DNA of 64,000 nucleotides from Arthrobacter sp. OAP107. GTDB lineage: Bacteria > Actinomycetota > Actinomycetes > Actinomycetales > Micrococcaceae. A program made the position numbers and the translations under genes. The stretch covers positions 3,534,001 to 3,598,000 of the forward strand of contig NZ_JBEPOK010000001.1 of the NCBI RefSeq assembly GCF_040546765.1, given 5' to 3'. Below the pieces are notes generated by a model that had not been told where the DNA came from, did no database searches, and saw only the letters and a program-made list of their open reading frames with translations. Positions 51,621 through 61,174 of this stretch are shown here, in pieces (positions within the stretch are counted from its first letter, which is position 1; each line of letters begins with the position of its first letter).

Positions 51621-52796
51621 TTACAGCCCCAGTTCCCGGGCGATCAGCATCAGCTGGACCTCCGTGGTGCCCTCCCCGACCTCCAGGATCTTGGAGTCCC
51701 GGTAGTGGCGCGCCACGGTGAACTCGTTGATGAAGCCATAGCCGCCGAATACCTGGGTGGCATCCCGCGAATTGTCCATGGCCGCCTCGCCTGCGACCAT
51801 CTTAGCTATGGCCGCCTGCGTCTTGAACGGCTTGCCGGCGAGCATCCGGGCCGCCGCATCGTAGTACGCAAGACGGGCCGTATGGGACCGTGCCTGCATG
51901 CGGGCAATCTTGAAGGCGATGGCCTGGTGCTTTCCGATATTGGTCCCAAAGGCGCTGCGGTCCTTGGCATAGCGGACGGAGAGATCCACGCAGCCCTGGG
52001 CCGCGCCGGTGGCCAGGGCAGCGATGGCGATCCTGCCCTCATCCAGGATGGACAGGAAGTTGGCGTAGCCGCGGCCCCGCTCGCCCAGCAGGTTCCCCTC
52101 GGGAACGGTGACGTCGCGCAGCGTCAGCGGGTGTGTATCCGAGGCGTTCCAGCCCACCTTGTTGTACGCCTTCTCCGCTTTGAAGCCGGGTGTATCTGTG
52201 GGCACCAGGATGGTGGAGATTTCCTTCTTGATACTGCCGTCCTTGCGTTCCTGCTGGCCCGTGACGGCGGTGACGGTCACCAGCTTGCTGATGTCCGTTC
52301 CCGAGTTGGTGATGAATTCCTTATTGCCGTTGATGACCCAGTTTCTTGCCTCTCCGTCGCCTTCCAGCCGGGCCGTGGTCTTGGTGCCGCCGGCGTCGGA
52401 GCCGGCCTCCGGTTCGGTGAGGCCGAAGCCGGCGAGCGCCTTTCCGGATGCGAGCAGCGGCAACCATTCCTGCTTCTGGGCCTCGGTGCCGAAGCGGTAA
52501 ACGGGCATGGCGCCAAGAGACACGCCTGCCTCCAGCGTGATGGCCACGGATTGGTCCACCCGCCCCAGCTGTTCCAGCGCAAGGGCCAGCGCGAAGTAGT
52601 CGCCGCCCATGCCGCCGTATTCCTCCGGGAACGGCAGGCCGAACAGCCCCATGTCCGCCATTTGCGAGACCACTTCGTAGGGGAAGCTGTGTTCCTCGTC
52701 GTGCTTGGTGGAGACGGGGGCCACCACCTCGTCGGCGAATTCGCGGACAGTCTTGCTGAGGTCCTGGTATTCCTCGCTGAGGTCAAAATCGGCCAT
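51621..52796 (-). CDS. Acyl-CoA dehydrogenase
   Basis: 391 residues. FAD enzyme for the alpha,beta-dehydrogenation of an acyl-CoA. Seen: GLTEPEAGSDAGGTKTTA, VFGGYGFINEFTVARHYRDSKI and EVGEGTTEVQLMLIARELGL. The classical catalytic Glu of MCAD/SCAD is present (GEGT), unlike isovaleryl-CoA dehydrogenase, which has GAGT there. The cluster predicts isovaleryl-CoA as substrate, so either the activity differs or this residue is not decisive. Two nt from accA. Confidence 0.92.
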   Translation of the reverse strand: MADFDLSEEYQDLSKTVREFADEVVAPVSTKHDEEHSFPYEVVSQMADMGLFGLPFPEEYGGMGGDYFALALALEQLGRVDQSVAITLEAGVSLGAMPVYRFGTEAQKQEWLPLLASGKALAGFGLTEPEAGSDAGGTKTTARLEGDGEARNWVINGNKEFITNSGTDISKLVTVTAVTGQQERKDGSIKKEISTILVPTDTPGFKAEKAYNKVGWNASDTHPLTLRDVTVPEGNLLGERGRGYANFLSILDEGRIAIAALATGAAQGCVDLSVRYAKDRSAFGTNIGKHQAIAFKIARMQARSHTARLAYYDAAARMLAGKPFKTQAAIAKMVAGEAAMDNSRDATQVFGGYGFINEFTVARHYRDSKILEVGEGTTEVQLMLIARELGL

Positions 52797-52798
52797 GG

Positions 52799-54985
52799 CT
52801 AGGCCTCCTTACGTTCTTCTGCTGGTTCGTGGGTTGCGGGCTGTTCCGCGTGAATGGTGGCGACGACCTGGTCGGCCTTGACCAGATCGCCCGTGGCGAC
52901 GCTGATGTGGACGGTGCCCGCGACCTCGGCCACGAGCTGGTGCTCCATCTTCATGGCCTCCACGGACACCAGCACCTGGCCGGACTCCACCGGGTCTCCG
53001 TCCTTCACGGCAACGGAGACGACGGTTCCGGGCATGGGTGAGCGGACTTCGGGATCGGCGGCGCCCTCTTCCCGTTCGACGGCGGCCAGGACCCGCTCCA
53101 GGCGGGACTCACGGGTGAGGACTTCGAGCCCGCAGGACCAGCCGCCGCTGCCCACGTAAATCCTGGTGGGCACTTCCCGGCGGTTTCCGGCGCCGGCACG
53201 GGGGCCCGGGGATTCACCAATGGCGAAGGTGTGCTCCTGGCCCTCCATCTCGAACGTGATGACGGCGGTCCTCGCCGGCCACAGGACCCGGACAGGGCGC
53301 TCCGGCCCGTCGTCGACGCGGACCAGGGCACGGCCGTCATCTGCGCCGCCGTCGCCCTGCGGGGTGATGGCCACGGTGGCCATGGCACCGCCGGGAAGGC
53401 CGAAGCTGGTCCGCCAGGCCGCGGGGGCGCCGAGGCGCCAGCCCCGGGCACTGTCCCAGGGCGCCCGGACCCTGGTCCGTCCACCGAGGGGGGCAGAGGC
53501 CACGACGTCGCCCAGCCACAGCCGCAGCGCCGCCGCCGTGAGTTCAGTGCCGCCGATCTCGCGGAACTCCAGCTCCGGCATCTTGCGGTCAATGAGCGTG
53601 GTGTCCAAGCGGCCGGCCCGGACGTCGTCGTCGTTAATCAGGAGCCGCAGGTATTCCACGTTGGTGTCGATGCCCAGGACGGTGTACCGCTCCAGCGCCG
53701 CGTCCAGCTTGTCCAGGGCGGCCTTGCGGTCCGTTCCCCAGGCGATGACCTTGGACAGCATGGGGTCGTAGTCGCTGGAGATTTCGAGCCCCGGCAGCAG
53801 CGATGAGTCGATCCGTACGCCCTGGCTTTGGGCGCCCGGCGAGCCCAGGGGCCTGAAAAGGCCACCGTCTTCGTCGAGCAGTACTACTTCGCCCGAGGAC
53901 GGCAGGAAGTTACGGTGCGGGGTCTCGGCGTAGACCCGGGCTTCCGCGGCGTGGCCGTTAAGTTCGACGTCGTCCTGCCCGACGGTGAGCATCTCACCGG
54001 CGGCGATGCGCACCTGCCATTCAACGAGGTCGTTGCCGGTGACCATTTCCGTCACCGGATGTTCCACCTGGAGGCGGGTGTTCATTTCCATGAAGAAGAA
54101 TTCGTCCGGGGAGTCGTCCGAAACCAGGAACTCCACGGTGCCGGCGCCGGTGTAGTGGACGCTGCGGGCCGCCTGGCATGCGGCCTCGCCGATCTTCGCG
54201 CGGACTGCCTCGCCGTCGGACAGGGATTCCAGCAGCGGTGACGGCGCTTCCTCGATGACCTTCTGGTGCCGGCGCTGCAGGGAGCATTCGCGCTCCCCCA
54301 GGTGGATGACGTTGCCGTGCGTATCGGCCAGGACCTGCACCTCGATGTGCCGCGGGGAGGTGACCAGGCGTTCCAGGAACAGGGTGTCATCCCCGAACGC
54401 GCTGGCAGCCACCCGCCGTGCCGTGGCCAGGGCGGCCGGGAGATCCTCCGGTCGCCCCACTGCATGCATTCCCTTGCCGCCGCCGCCGGCCGAGGGCTTG
54501 ATGAGCAGGGGGAAGCCCACGGCCGGGGCGGCGGCGAGGAGTTCCTCATCGGTCATGCCGGGCTCGGCGATGCCCGGGACCACCGGAACGCCGTAGCCGG
54601 CCACCTGGTTCTTCGACCGGATCTTGTCGCCCATGACCTCCAGGGCCTCCACCCCGGGGCCAATGAACGTGATGCCGGCATCCTTCAGAGCCCGGGCGAA
54701 GTCGGCGTTCTCGCTGAGGAAGCCGTAGCCGGGGTGCACGGCCTGGGCGCCGGTCTCCTGGCAGGCCCTGATGATCGCGTCGATGCTGAGATAGCTCTGG
54801 GCGGCCGCGGCGGGACCGATCCGGACGGCAGCGTCGGCGTCGCGCACGTGGCGGGCACCGGCGTCGGCATCGCTGTAGACCGCAACCGAACGGATGCCCA
54901 TGGCGCGCAGCGTCCTGATTACCCGGCAGGCAATCTCGCCACGGTTGGCCACGAGGACGGTACGGAACATTGTTTCGCTGGTCAT
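52799..54985 (-). CDS. Acyl-CoA carboxylase alpha subunit (biotin carboxylase + BCCP)
   Basis: 728 residues. Seen: biotin carboxylase (TVLVANRGEIACRVIRTLR, PSAGGGGKGMHAVGR ATP-grasp, EMNTRLQVEHPVTE), a linker domain, and C-terminal biotinyl domain with the biotinylated Lys in VEAMKMEHQL. With the beta subunit it probably forms 3-methylcrotonyl-CoA carboxylase, as AccA1-AccD1 does in M. tuberculosis. Biotin ligase is not in the window. Confidence 0.93.
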   Translation of the reverse strand: MTSETMFRTVLVANRGEIACRVIRTLRAMGIRSVAVYSDADAGARHVRDADAAVRIGPAAAAQSYLSIDAIIRACQETGAQAVHPGYGFLSENADFARALKDAGITFIGPGVEALEVMGDKIRSKNQVAGYGVPVVPGIAEPGMTDEELLAAAPAVGFPLLIKPSAGGGGKGMHAVGRPEDLPAALATARRVAASAFGDDTLFLERLVTSPRHIEVQVLADTHGNVIHLGERECSLQRRHQKVIEEAPSPLLESLSDGEAVRAKIGEAACQAARSVHYTGAGTVEFLVSDDSPDEFFFMEMNTRLQVEHPVTEMVTGNDLVEWQVRIAAGEMLTVGQDDVELNGHAAEARVYAETPHRNFLPSSGEVVLLDEDGGLFRPLGSPGAQSQGVRIDSSLLPGLEISSDYDPMLSKVIAWGTDRKAALDKLDAALERYTVLGIDTNVEYLRLLINDDDVRAGRLDTTLIDRKMPELEFREIGGTELTAAALRLWLGDVVASAPLGGRTRVRAPWDSARGWRLGAPAAWRTSFGLPGGAMATVAITPQGDGGADDGRALVRVDDGPERPVRVLWPARTAVITFEMEGQEHTFAIGESPGPRAGAGNRREVPTRIYVGSGGWSCGLEVLTRESRLERVLAAVEREEGAADPEVRSPMPGTVVSVAVKDGDPVESGQVLVSVEAMKMEHQLVAEVAGTVHISVATGDLVKADQVVATIHAEQPATHEPAEERKEA

Positions 54986-54992
54986 GTCAGGC

Positions 54993-56600
54993 TCACATCC
55001 GGAAAAGGCCGAAGGAGGTCTCCGGCAGCGGGACTCGGGACACGACGTCGAGTGCCAGGCCCAGCACGGTGCGGGTGTCCGCGGGGTCGATCACGCCGTC
55101 GTCCCACAGCCGCGCGGTTGAGTAATACGGGCTGCCCTGGTCCTCGTACTGCTGGCGGATGGGGGCCTTGAACGCCTCCTCGTCTTCGGCGGACCAGTCC
55201 TGCCCGGCCGCCTCGAACTGGTCACGCTTGACGGTCGCCAGGACGCTTGAAGCCTGGTTCCCGCCCATGACCGAGATCCGGCTGGCCGGCCACATCCAGA
55301 GGAAGCGGGGTGAATAGGCCCGGCCGCACATCGAGTAGTTGCCGGCGCCGAAGGACCCGCCGATCACCACGGTCAGCTTAGGCACGCGGGTGGTGGCAAC
55401 GGCGGTAACCATCTTCGCGCCGTTCTTGGCGATCCCGCCCTGCTCATAGTCCTTGCCCACCATGAAGCCGGAGATGTTCTGCAGGAAGAGCAGCGGAATG
55501 CCGCGCTGGTCGCACAGCTCAATGAAGTGGGCGCCCTTGAGTGCCGACTCGCTGAACAGCACCCCGTTGTTGGCCACGATGCCCACGGGATGCCCGTGAA
55601 GCCTGGCGAAGCCGGTCACCAGGGTGGGCCCGTAGTTCTTTTTGAACTCGTGGAAGCGGCTGCCGTCCACCAGCCGGCCGATCACCTCGCGAACGTCGTA
55701 CTGGGCATTGACGTCCGTGGGCACGGCGCCGTACAGCTGTCCGGGCGCGGCAACGGGTTCGACGGCGGTGTCCACGTCCCAGGCGGGCCCGGCGGGACCG
55801 GGCAGCGTGGCGACGATGTCGCGGACGATCTGCAGGGCGTGCTCATCGTTTTCGGCGAGGTGGTCCGTAACTCCGGAGATCCGGGAATGCACGTCGCCGC
55901 CCCCGAGTTCCTCCGCGCTGACGATCTCTCCGATGGCCGCCTTCACGAGGGGCGGCCCGCCCAGGAAGATGGTGCCCTGGTTACGGACGATAACTGTTTC
56001 ATCGCTCATCGCGGGAACGTATGCGCCGCCTGCGGTGCAGGAGCCCATCACGGAAGCGATCTGCGGAATCCCGGCGGCCGACATCCTGGCCTGGTTGTAG
56101 AAGATCCGGCCGAAGTGGTCCCGGTCGGGGAAGACCTCGTCCTGCTTGGGGAGGAAGGCTCCGCCGGAATCCACGAGGTAGATGCACGGGAGCCGGTTCT
56201 CGAGCGCGATCTCCTGGGCCCGGAGGTGCTTCTTCACCGTCATGGGATAGTAGGTGCCGCCCTTGACGGTGGCGTCGTTGGAAATCACCAGCACGTGGCG
56301 GCCGTGCACCAGGCCGATGCCAGTGATGATGCCCGCACCTGGCGAATCGTCGTTGTACATGCCGTTCGCGGCCAAGGGTGCGATCTCCAGGAAGGGGCTG
56401 CCGTCGTCGAGAAGGCGGTCGATCCGCTCCCGGGGAAGCAGCTTGCCGCGGGCCATGTGCCGCTCGCGGGATTTCTCCGGGCCGCCGAGGGCGGTGGTGG
56501 CAAGACGCTTCCGCAGCTCATCGGCGAGCGCGCGCTGCGCGAGGCTGTTGGCCTCGAAGGCGCTGCCGGAGGTGTCCAGCCGGCTGGCGAGTGTCTCCAT
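54993..56600 (-). CDS. Acyl-CoA carboxylase beta subunit (methylcrotonyl-CoA type)
   Basis: 535 residues. Carboxyltransferase subunit. Seen: HMARGKLLPRERIDRLLD, SVMGSCTAGGAYVPAMSDE (acyl-CoA oxyanion region), GGSFGAGNYSMCGRAY, and the C-terminal ARLWDDGVIDPADTRTVLG, a pattern typical of methylcrotonyl-CoA carboxylase beta. First gene of the operon; ATG 56600 follows GGAAG. The operator-like repeats lie 50-93 nt upstream. Confidence 0.93.
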   Translation of the reverse strand: METLASRLDTSGSAFEANSLAQRALADELRKRLATTALGGPEKSRERHMARGKLLPRERIDRLLDDGSPFLEIAPLAANGMYNDDSPGAGIITGIGLVHGRHVLVISNDATVKGGTYYPMTVKKHLRAQEIALENRLPCIYLVDSGGAFLPKQDEVFPDRDHFGRIFYNQARMSAAGIPQIASVMGSCTAGGAYVPAMSDETVIVRNQGTIFLGGPPLVKAAIGEIVSAEELGGGDVHSRISGVTDHLAENDEHALQIVRDIVATLPGPAGPAWDVDTAVEPVAAPGQLYGAVPTDVNAQYDVREVIGRLVDGSRFHEFKKNYGPTLVTGFARLHGHPVGIVANNGVLFSESALKGAHFIELCDQRGIPLLFLQNISGFMVGKDYEQGGIAKNGAKMVTAVATTRVPKLTVVIGGSFGAGNYSMCGRAYSPRFLWMWPASRISVMGGNQASSVLATVKRDQFEAAGQDWSAEDEEAFKAPIRQQYEDQGSPYYSTARLWDDGVIDPADTRTVLGLALDVVSRVPLPETSFGLFRM

Positions 56601-56649
56601 TGACCGCTTCCATTCCCGGGCACTTCCGGCGGCAGTCCTGCCGCATTTC

Positions 56650-56693
56650 GGTTAGTGCCTCGTAACTGAGTTTAGGTTAGTCTCTAGTAACTG
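56650..56693. promoter_or_regulatory. Paired operator-like sites between the carboxylase operon and tetR
   Basis: Two 19-bp copies, GGTTAGTGCCTCGTAACTG (56650-56668) and GGTTAGTCTCTAGTAACTG (56675-56693), 25 bp apart. Each contains GTTA-N8-TAAC as an inverted repeat. They sit midway between the two divergent start codons, so a TetR dimer pair could control both sides. Confidence 0.65.
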
Positions 56694-56744
56694 TGATGTC
56701 CAACACAGGATGTTGGTAGAGTTCTTGGGTTCCGAGGAGGAAAT

Positions 56745-57419
56745 GTGCCCACCACAGATCACGGAGAGCTCACCGCTCCTGCCCAGGCCGCTGCCGGCCA
56801 TGAGGCGTCCGTCCCCACGCAGCGCAGCCGGGCGAAGGAATCCCGCCGGCAGGCGCTCCTGTCCGCTGCGGCCACGCTCTTTGCCGTCAACGGGTTCAAC
56901 CGGGTCTCCCTCGAGGACCTGGGCGCCGCGGCTGGCGTGAGCGGACCCGCCGTATACCGCCACTTCCCCGGAAAACAGGCCGTACTGGGCGCGTTGCTGC
57001 TCACCGTCAGCCAGGACTTGCTCGACGGTGGCCGCCACGTGGTTGCCGATGCCGCCGATCCCTCCGCGGCGCTGGCCCGGCTGGTGCAGTTCCACGTGGA
57101 CTTTGCCCTCAGCAACCCCGACGTGATCCGCGTGCAGGATCGGGATTTCAGCAACCTGGCCAGCGAGGACCAGGCACAGGTGCGGGCCCTGCAGCGCAGC
57201 TACGTGGAAGTGTGGGTGGACGTGCTTGCAGGCATCCACGGAACCACCGACACGGCCGATCTCCGCATGCGCGCCCACGCGACGTTCGGACTGATCAACT
57301 CCACTCCGCACTCGGTCCGCACCCACGGCCGGCGCGTGGCCATCAGGTCGGCGCGGCCGCTTCTCGAGAACATGGCTCTGGCGGCCCTGCTGGTGACTAC
57401 AAGCCCGCTCGCGGAGTAG
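56745..57419 (+). CDS. TetR-family regulator of the leucine/acyl-CoA cluster
   Basis: 224 residues. N-terminal HTH (RRQALLSAAATLFAVNGFNRVSLEDLGAAAGVSGPAVYRHFPGK) near residues 30-75, then a TetR C-terminal helical domain. GTG at 56745 has GAGGAGG upstream. Divergent to the accD-first operon, like Rv2506 in M. tuberculosis; probably its repressor with an acyl-CoA as ligand (inferred). Confidence 0.9.
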   Translation: MPTTDHGELTAPAQAAAGHEASVPTQRSRAKESRRQALLSAAATLFAVNGFNRVSLEDLGAAAGVSGPAVYRHFPGKQAVLGALLLTVSQDLLDGGRHVVADAADPSAALARLVQFHVDFALSNPDVIRVQDRDFSNLASEDQAQVRALQRSYVEVWVDVLAGIHGTTDTADLRMRAHATFGLINSTPHSVRTHGRRVAIRSARPLLENMALAALLVTTSPLAE

Positions 57420-57485
57420 CCTGCTGCCCCGGCCGCCCCCTGACGGCCCACGACCTTCCGGTTTTCCTTTGGTTTCGGGCTGCGG

Positions 57486-58898
57486 CTACGCCATCGCGAA
57501 GGCCATGCCGGGATCCGCGAGGAGGGCGCCGACGTCGGCCAGGAACCTGGATCCCTGTTCTCCGTCGACCAGCCGGTGGTCGAAGGACAGGCTCAGCGTC
57601 ATGACCTGCCTGAGCGCGACCTGGTCCTGGTACTCCCAGGGAGTCTTGCGAACGGCGCCCACGGCGAGGATCGCGGCCTCACCCGGGTTGAGGATGGGAG
57701 TGCCGGCGTCAATGCCGAAGACACCGATGTTGGTGATGGAGATGGTGCCGCCCGAGAGGTCTTCCGGGCTGGTCTTGCCGGCCCTGGCCGTATCCGTCAG
57801 CTCCGCGAGCGCCGTGGAGAGATCGACGAACGTCAGCCGGTCGGCATCCTTGATGTTGGGAACCGTGAGCCCGCGCGGGGTGGCGGCCGCGATGCCGAGG
57901 TTCACGTAGTTGAACTGAACGATCTCCTGGTTGGCCTCGTCCCACCTGGCATTGAGGCCCGGATTGCGCCGCAGGGCAATCAGGACAGCCTTGGACACGA
58001 GGGTCAGCGGGGTGAGCTTGTGGCCGGCAAAGGGCTTGCTTTCCTTCAGCCTGGCCAGCAGCTCCATCGCCGGAGTGACGTCGACAGTCAGGAACTCCGT
58101 CACATGCGGTGCCGTGAAGGCGCTGCTGACCATGGCCGCGGCAGTGTATTTGCGGACACCCTTGATGGGCGTACGCACCTCGCGCTCACCCCGGGCCGCC
58201 GCGGACTGCGGTGCCGTTTCCTGTGCCGCCAACTCCTGGGCGGCCGCAGGCAGGTCCCCGCCGCCGACGAAATTGCGCACGTCGTCACGGGTAATCAGCC
58301 CGCCCGGGCCGGCCCCCGCCACCTTTTCGAGGTCCACGCCAAGGTCCTTGGCCAGCTTCCGGACGGGCGGCGTGGAACGGGGCCGCTCGGCGGGGCGGGT
58401 GTCCTGCCCCCTGCTTTCGACAGACCCGGTTTCGGCAGGCTCAACCGGCGGGGCAGGCTCAACCTGCGGGGCAGGCTCAACCTGCGGGGCGGCCTCCACC
58501 GGAGCGGCGGCCTCCACCAGGGCGCGCTGCCGCCGGACCGGACGCCCGGTGCTTTCGACGACGGCGCCGTACCCGACGAGGTTGGGCTCCCTCCTGGGGA
58601 GCGCCGCGTCAGCCGTCGCGGCGGCGCCGGGCTGGTTACCGGCGTCGTCCTTTACCTCGAACGAGACGATCGGCTTCCCCACCTCCACCACCGTTCCCGG
58701 CTGTTCATGCAGGGCCGTGATCACGCCCGCGAACGGTGAGGGCAGCTCCACCACTGCCTTGGCGGTCTCCACCTCGGCGATGATCTGGTTCAGGCTGACG
58801 GTGTCCCCCACGCCCACCTTCCAGCTGACGATTTCGGATTCGGTCAGTCCTTCGCCGAGATCGGGCAGCCGGAATTCCTTGATCATGGTGGCGGTCAT
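57486..58898 (-). CDS. bkdC: Branched-chain alpha-keto acid dehydrogenase E2 (lipoyl acyltransferase)
   Basis: 470 residues. Seen: N-terminal lipoyl domain with the lipoylated Lys47 in AEVETAKAVVELPSPF, a Pro/Ala/Glu-rich linker containing PAPQVEP-type repeats, a peripheral subunit-binding domain (RKLAKDLGVDLEKVAGAGPGG), and the acyltransferase core ending in SLSFDHRLVDGEQGSRF (catalytic His and Asp). Third gene of bkdA-bkdB-bkdC; overlaps bkdB by 4 nt. Confidence 0.93.
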   Translation of the reverse strand: MTATMIKEFRLPDLGEGLTESEIVSWKVGVGDTVSLNQIIAEVETAKAVVELPSPFAGVITALHEQPGTVVEVGKPIVSFEVKDDAGNQPGAAATADAALPRREPNLVGYGAVVESTGRPVRRQRALVEAAAPVEAAPQVEPAPQVEPAPPVEPAETGSVESRGQDTRPAERPRSTPPVRKLAKDLGVDLEKVAGAGPGGLITRDDVRNFVGGGDLPAAAQELAAQETAPQSAAARGEREVRTPIKGVRKYTAAAMVSSAFTAPHVTEFLTVDVTPAMELLARLKESKPFAGHKLTPLTLVSKAVLIALRRNPGLNARWDEANQEIVQFNYVNLGIAAATPRGLTVPNIKDADRLTFVDLSTALAELTDTARAGKTSPEDLSGGTISITNIGVFGIDAGTPILNPGEAAILAVGAVRKTPWEYQDQVALRQVMTLSLSFDHRLVDGEQGSRFLADVGALLADPGMAFAMA

Positions 58899-59905
58899 CC
58901 TTCCAGCCCGCTCAGCGAATTCGGCCGGCCCAGCGCGCGGTCGACGCCGTCGAGGATCCGGTCCAGATTCGGCAGGTGGTGCATCTCCACCTTCGAATAG
59001 GGGTACGGCACGTCAAACCCGGTGATGCGGACCGGTGCCGCCTCAAGGTGGTAGAAGCAGCGCTCGGTGATGCTGGCGGCAACCTCGGCGCCGAGCCCGC
59101 CCGACTGGCCGGCTTCGTGGGTGACCACCAGCCTGCCCGTCTTCCGGACCGAAGCCTCCACGGTGGCGAAATCCACCGGCGCGAGGGAGCGCAGGTCAAT
59201 GACCTCAACCGAGACGCCCTCGTCCGCGGCCGCCGTGGCAGCATCGCGGGCCGTCTTCACCAAAGGCCCGTACGCCACGAGGGTGACGTCGCTGCCGTCC
59301 GTAACCACGCGGGCCTGCCCCATTGGCGGGGCAGAATTGGGATCCAGCGTCTCGTCCACCTCGCCTTTGTCGTGGTAACGGCGCTTGGGTTCAAAGAACA
59401 CGACGGGGTCATCGCAGGCAATGGCCTGCTGGATCATGGTGTGGGCGTCCTGCGGGCTGGCCGGGGTGACCACGCGCAGGCCTGCCGTGTGCGCGAAGTA
59501 AGCCTCAGGCGACTCGGAGTGGTGCTCCGGCGAGCCGATCCCCCCGCCGAAGGGAATGCGGATGGTGATGGGCATTTTCACGGTGCCGCGGCTGCGGTAA
59601 TGCATCTTCGCCACCTGGGACACGATCTGGTCGAACGCGGGGTAGACAAAGCCGTCGAACTGGATTTCCACCACCGGCCGGTACCCGCGGTAGGCCAGGC
59701 CAACCGCGGTGCCCACAATGCCGGACTCTGCCAGCGGCGTGTCCACGACGCGGTGCTTGCCAAAGTCCTTCTGCAGTCCGTCGGTCACGCGGAACACGCC
59801 GCCCAGGGTGCCGATGTCCTCGCCCATGAGGATCACTTTGGGATCGTTGTCGAGGGATCTGCGGAGGCCGGAGTTCAATGCCCGCGCAAAGGTCATCTGC
59901 ATCAT
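58895..59905 (-). CDS. bkdB: Branched-chain alpha-keto acid dehydrogenase E1 beta
   Basis: 336 residues from ATG 59905 (or ATG 59902). Seen: FARALNSGLRRSLDNDPKVILMGEDIG, GVFRVTDGLQKDFGKHRV, TPLAESGIVGTAVGLAYRG and EAGQSGGLGAEVAA. A longer frame upstream overlaps bkdA and is rejected. The start overlaps the bkdA stop by one base. Confidence 0.94.
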   Translation of the reverse strand: MMQMTFARALNSGLRRSLDNDPKVILMGEDIGTLGGVFRVTDGLQKDFGKHRVVDTPLAESGIVGTAVGLAYRGYRPVVEIQFDGFVYPAFDQIVSQVAKMHYRSRGTVKMPITIRIPFGGGIGSPEHHSESPEAYFAHTAGLRVVTPASPQDAHTMIQQAIACDDPVVFFEPKRRYHDKGEVDETLDPNSAPPMGQARVVTDGSDVTLVAYGPLVKTARDAATAAADEGVSVEVIDLRSLAPVDFATVEASVRKTGRLVVTHEAGQSGGLGAEVAASITERCFYHLEAAPVRITGFDVPYPYSKVEMHHLPNLDRILDGVDRALGRPNSLSGLEG

Positions 59906-61143
59906 CAGCGTGCACCTTCTTCTTGTTCTGCCGCTTCGGGATCGCCGAAGGAGGCAAGGTAACGGGAGTAGTGGTCCTGCTGGCGGTCCAGCCAGGAATT
60001 GGGGGTGCTGTACACGTGCTTGAAAACGTCGAGGGGTTCTGGGTCCGGCATGCCCACGCAACCGGCGCGCAGGTCACGGGCGACGGCGTCTGCCTTGGTC
60101 CGCACGCTGGTTTCGAACTCTTCGGTGAACAGGCCCTTCCGGTCAAGCAGGGCATGGACCCGGCCGATCGGATCCTTTGCTGCCCAGTCCTCGAGCTCAT
60201 TGGGGTCGCGGTAGCGGGTGGGATCATCCGCCGTCGTATGCGGGCCCATCCTGTAAGTGACGGCCTCGATGAACGTGGGACCGCCGCCCCGGCGGGCCCG
60301 GTCGAGGGCGACCCGGGTGGCCGCCATGACCGCCAGCACGTCGTTGCCGTCGATCCGCATGCTGGGGATGCCGAATCCGGTCCCGCGCTCCACAAGCTGG
60401 GTATGGGACTGGACGCGCACCGGTTCGGAGATGGCCCAGTGATTGTTTTGGCAGAAGAACACCAGCGGGACCTGGTAGCTGGCGGCGAAGACCATAGCCT
60501 CGCTGACGTCGCCCTCGCTGGTGGCGCCGTCGCCGAAGTAGACGATGGCAGCGGAATCGGCACCGTCGTTCTGGATTCCCATGGCATAGCCGGTGGCGTG
60601 CAGGGTCTGGGCGCCGATGACGATCTGCGGGATGGCCAGGTTGAACTTGTACGGGTCCCAGCCGCCGGAAGCTGCACCGCGCCAGACACGCAGGATGTCC
60701 TTCACGTCCACCCCGCGGCAATACGCCACACCGTTCTCGCGGTAGCTCGGAAAAATAAAGTCGTCATCCCGCAGGGCCCGCACGGATCCCACCTGCGAAG
60801 CCTCCTGGCCCAAGAGCGGCGGCCAGAGACCCAGTTCGCCCTGCCGCTGCAGCGCGGTGGCCTCTTTGTCGATCCGCCGGATCACCACCAGATCCTCGTA
60901 AAGCGAGCACAGCTGCTCGTCTGATACGTCCTTGACCCAAGGGTCATATTCCGGATGGCTGACGCGCTCCCCCGCGGGGGTAATCAGCTGGACCATGCTG
61001 TGGCCAGCGCCACCCTGGTGCCCTGTCTTGTTGTCCTGGCCGGCGGCTGTTCCGCCCTGGGCCGCATCGTCTGTCACCACTGTTGCCGCAACCTTCTGAC
61101 GTCGTGTAACCATCCCGCGGCAGGACTCGTGATACCGCCGCAT
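59905..61143 (-). CDS. bkdA: Branched-chain alpha-keto acid dehydrogenase E1 alpha
   Basis: 412 residues from ATG 61143, chosen for GGGAGG 5 nt upstream. Upstream ATGs at 61185 would overlap the palindrome at 61175-61194. Seen: the TPP-binding motif YFGDGATSEGDVSEAMVFAA ending in VFFCQNNHWAISEP, and GGGPTFIEAVTYRMGPHTTADD with phosphorylation-loop-like residues. The first 70 residues are a variable tail. With bkdB and bkdC it converts 2-oxoisocaproate and related acids to acyl-CoAs; E3 must be encoded elsewhere. Confidence 0.92.
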   Translation of the reverse strand: MRRYHESCRGMVTRRQKVAATVVTDDAAQGGTAAGQDNKTGHQGGAGHSMVQLITPAGERVSHPEYDPWVKDVSDEQLCSLYEDLVVIRRIDKEATALQRQGELGLWPPLLGQEASQVGSVRALRDDDFIFPSYRENGVAYCRGVDVKDILRVWRGAASGGWDPYKFNLAIPQIVIGAQTLHATGYAMGIQNDGADSAAIVYFGDGATSEGDVSEAMVFAASYQVPLVFFCQNNHWAISEPVRVQSHTQLVERGTGFGIPSMRIDGNDVLAVMAATRVALDRARRGGGPTFIEAVTYRMGPHTTADDPTRYRDPNELEDWAAKDPIGRVHALLDRKGLFTEEFETSVRTKADAVARDLRAGCVGMPDPEPLDVFKHVYSTPNSWLDRQQDHYSRYLASFGDPEAAEQEEGAR

Positions 61144-61174
61144 TCCGGCCTCCCGGGCGCCTTTGCCCCGGTTA

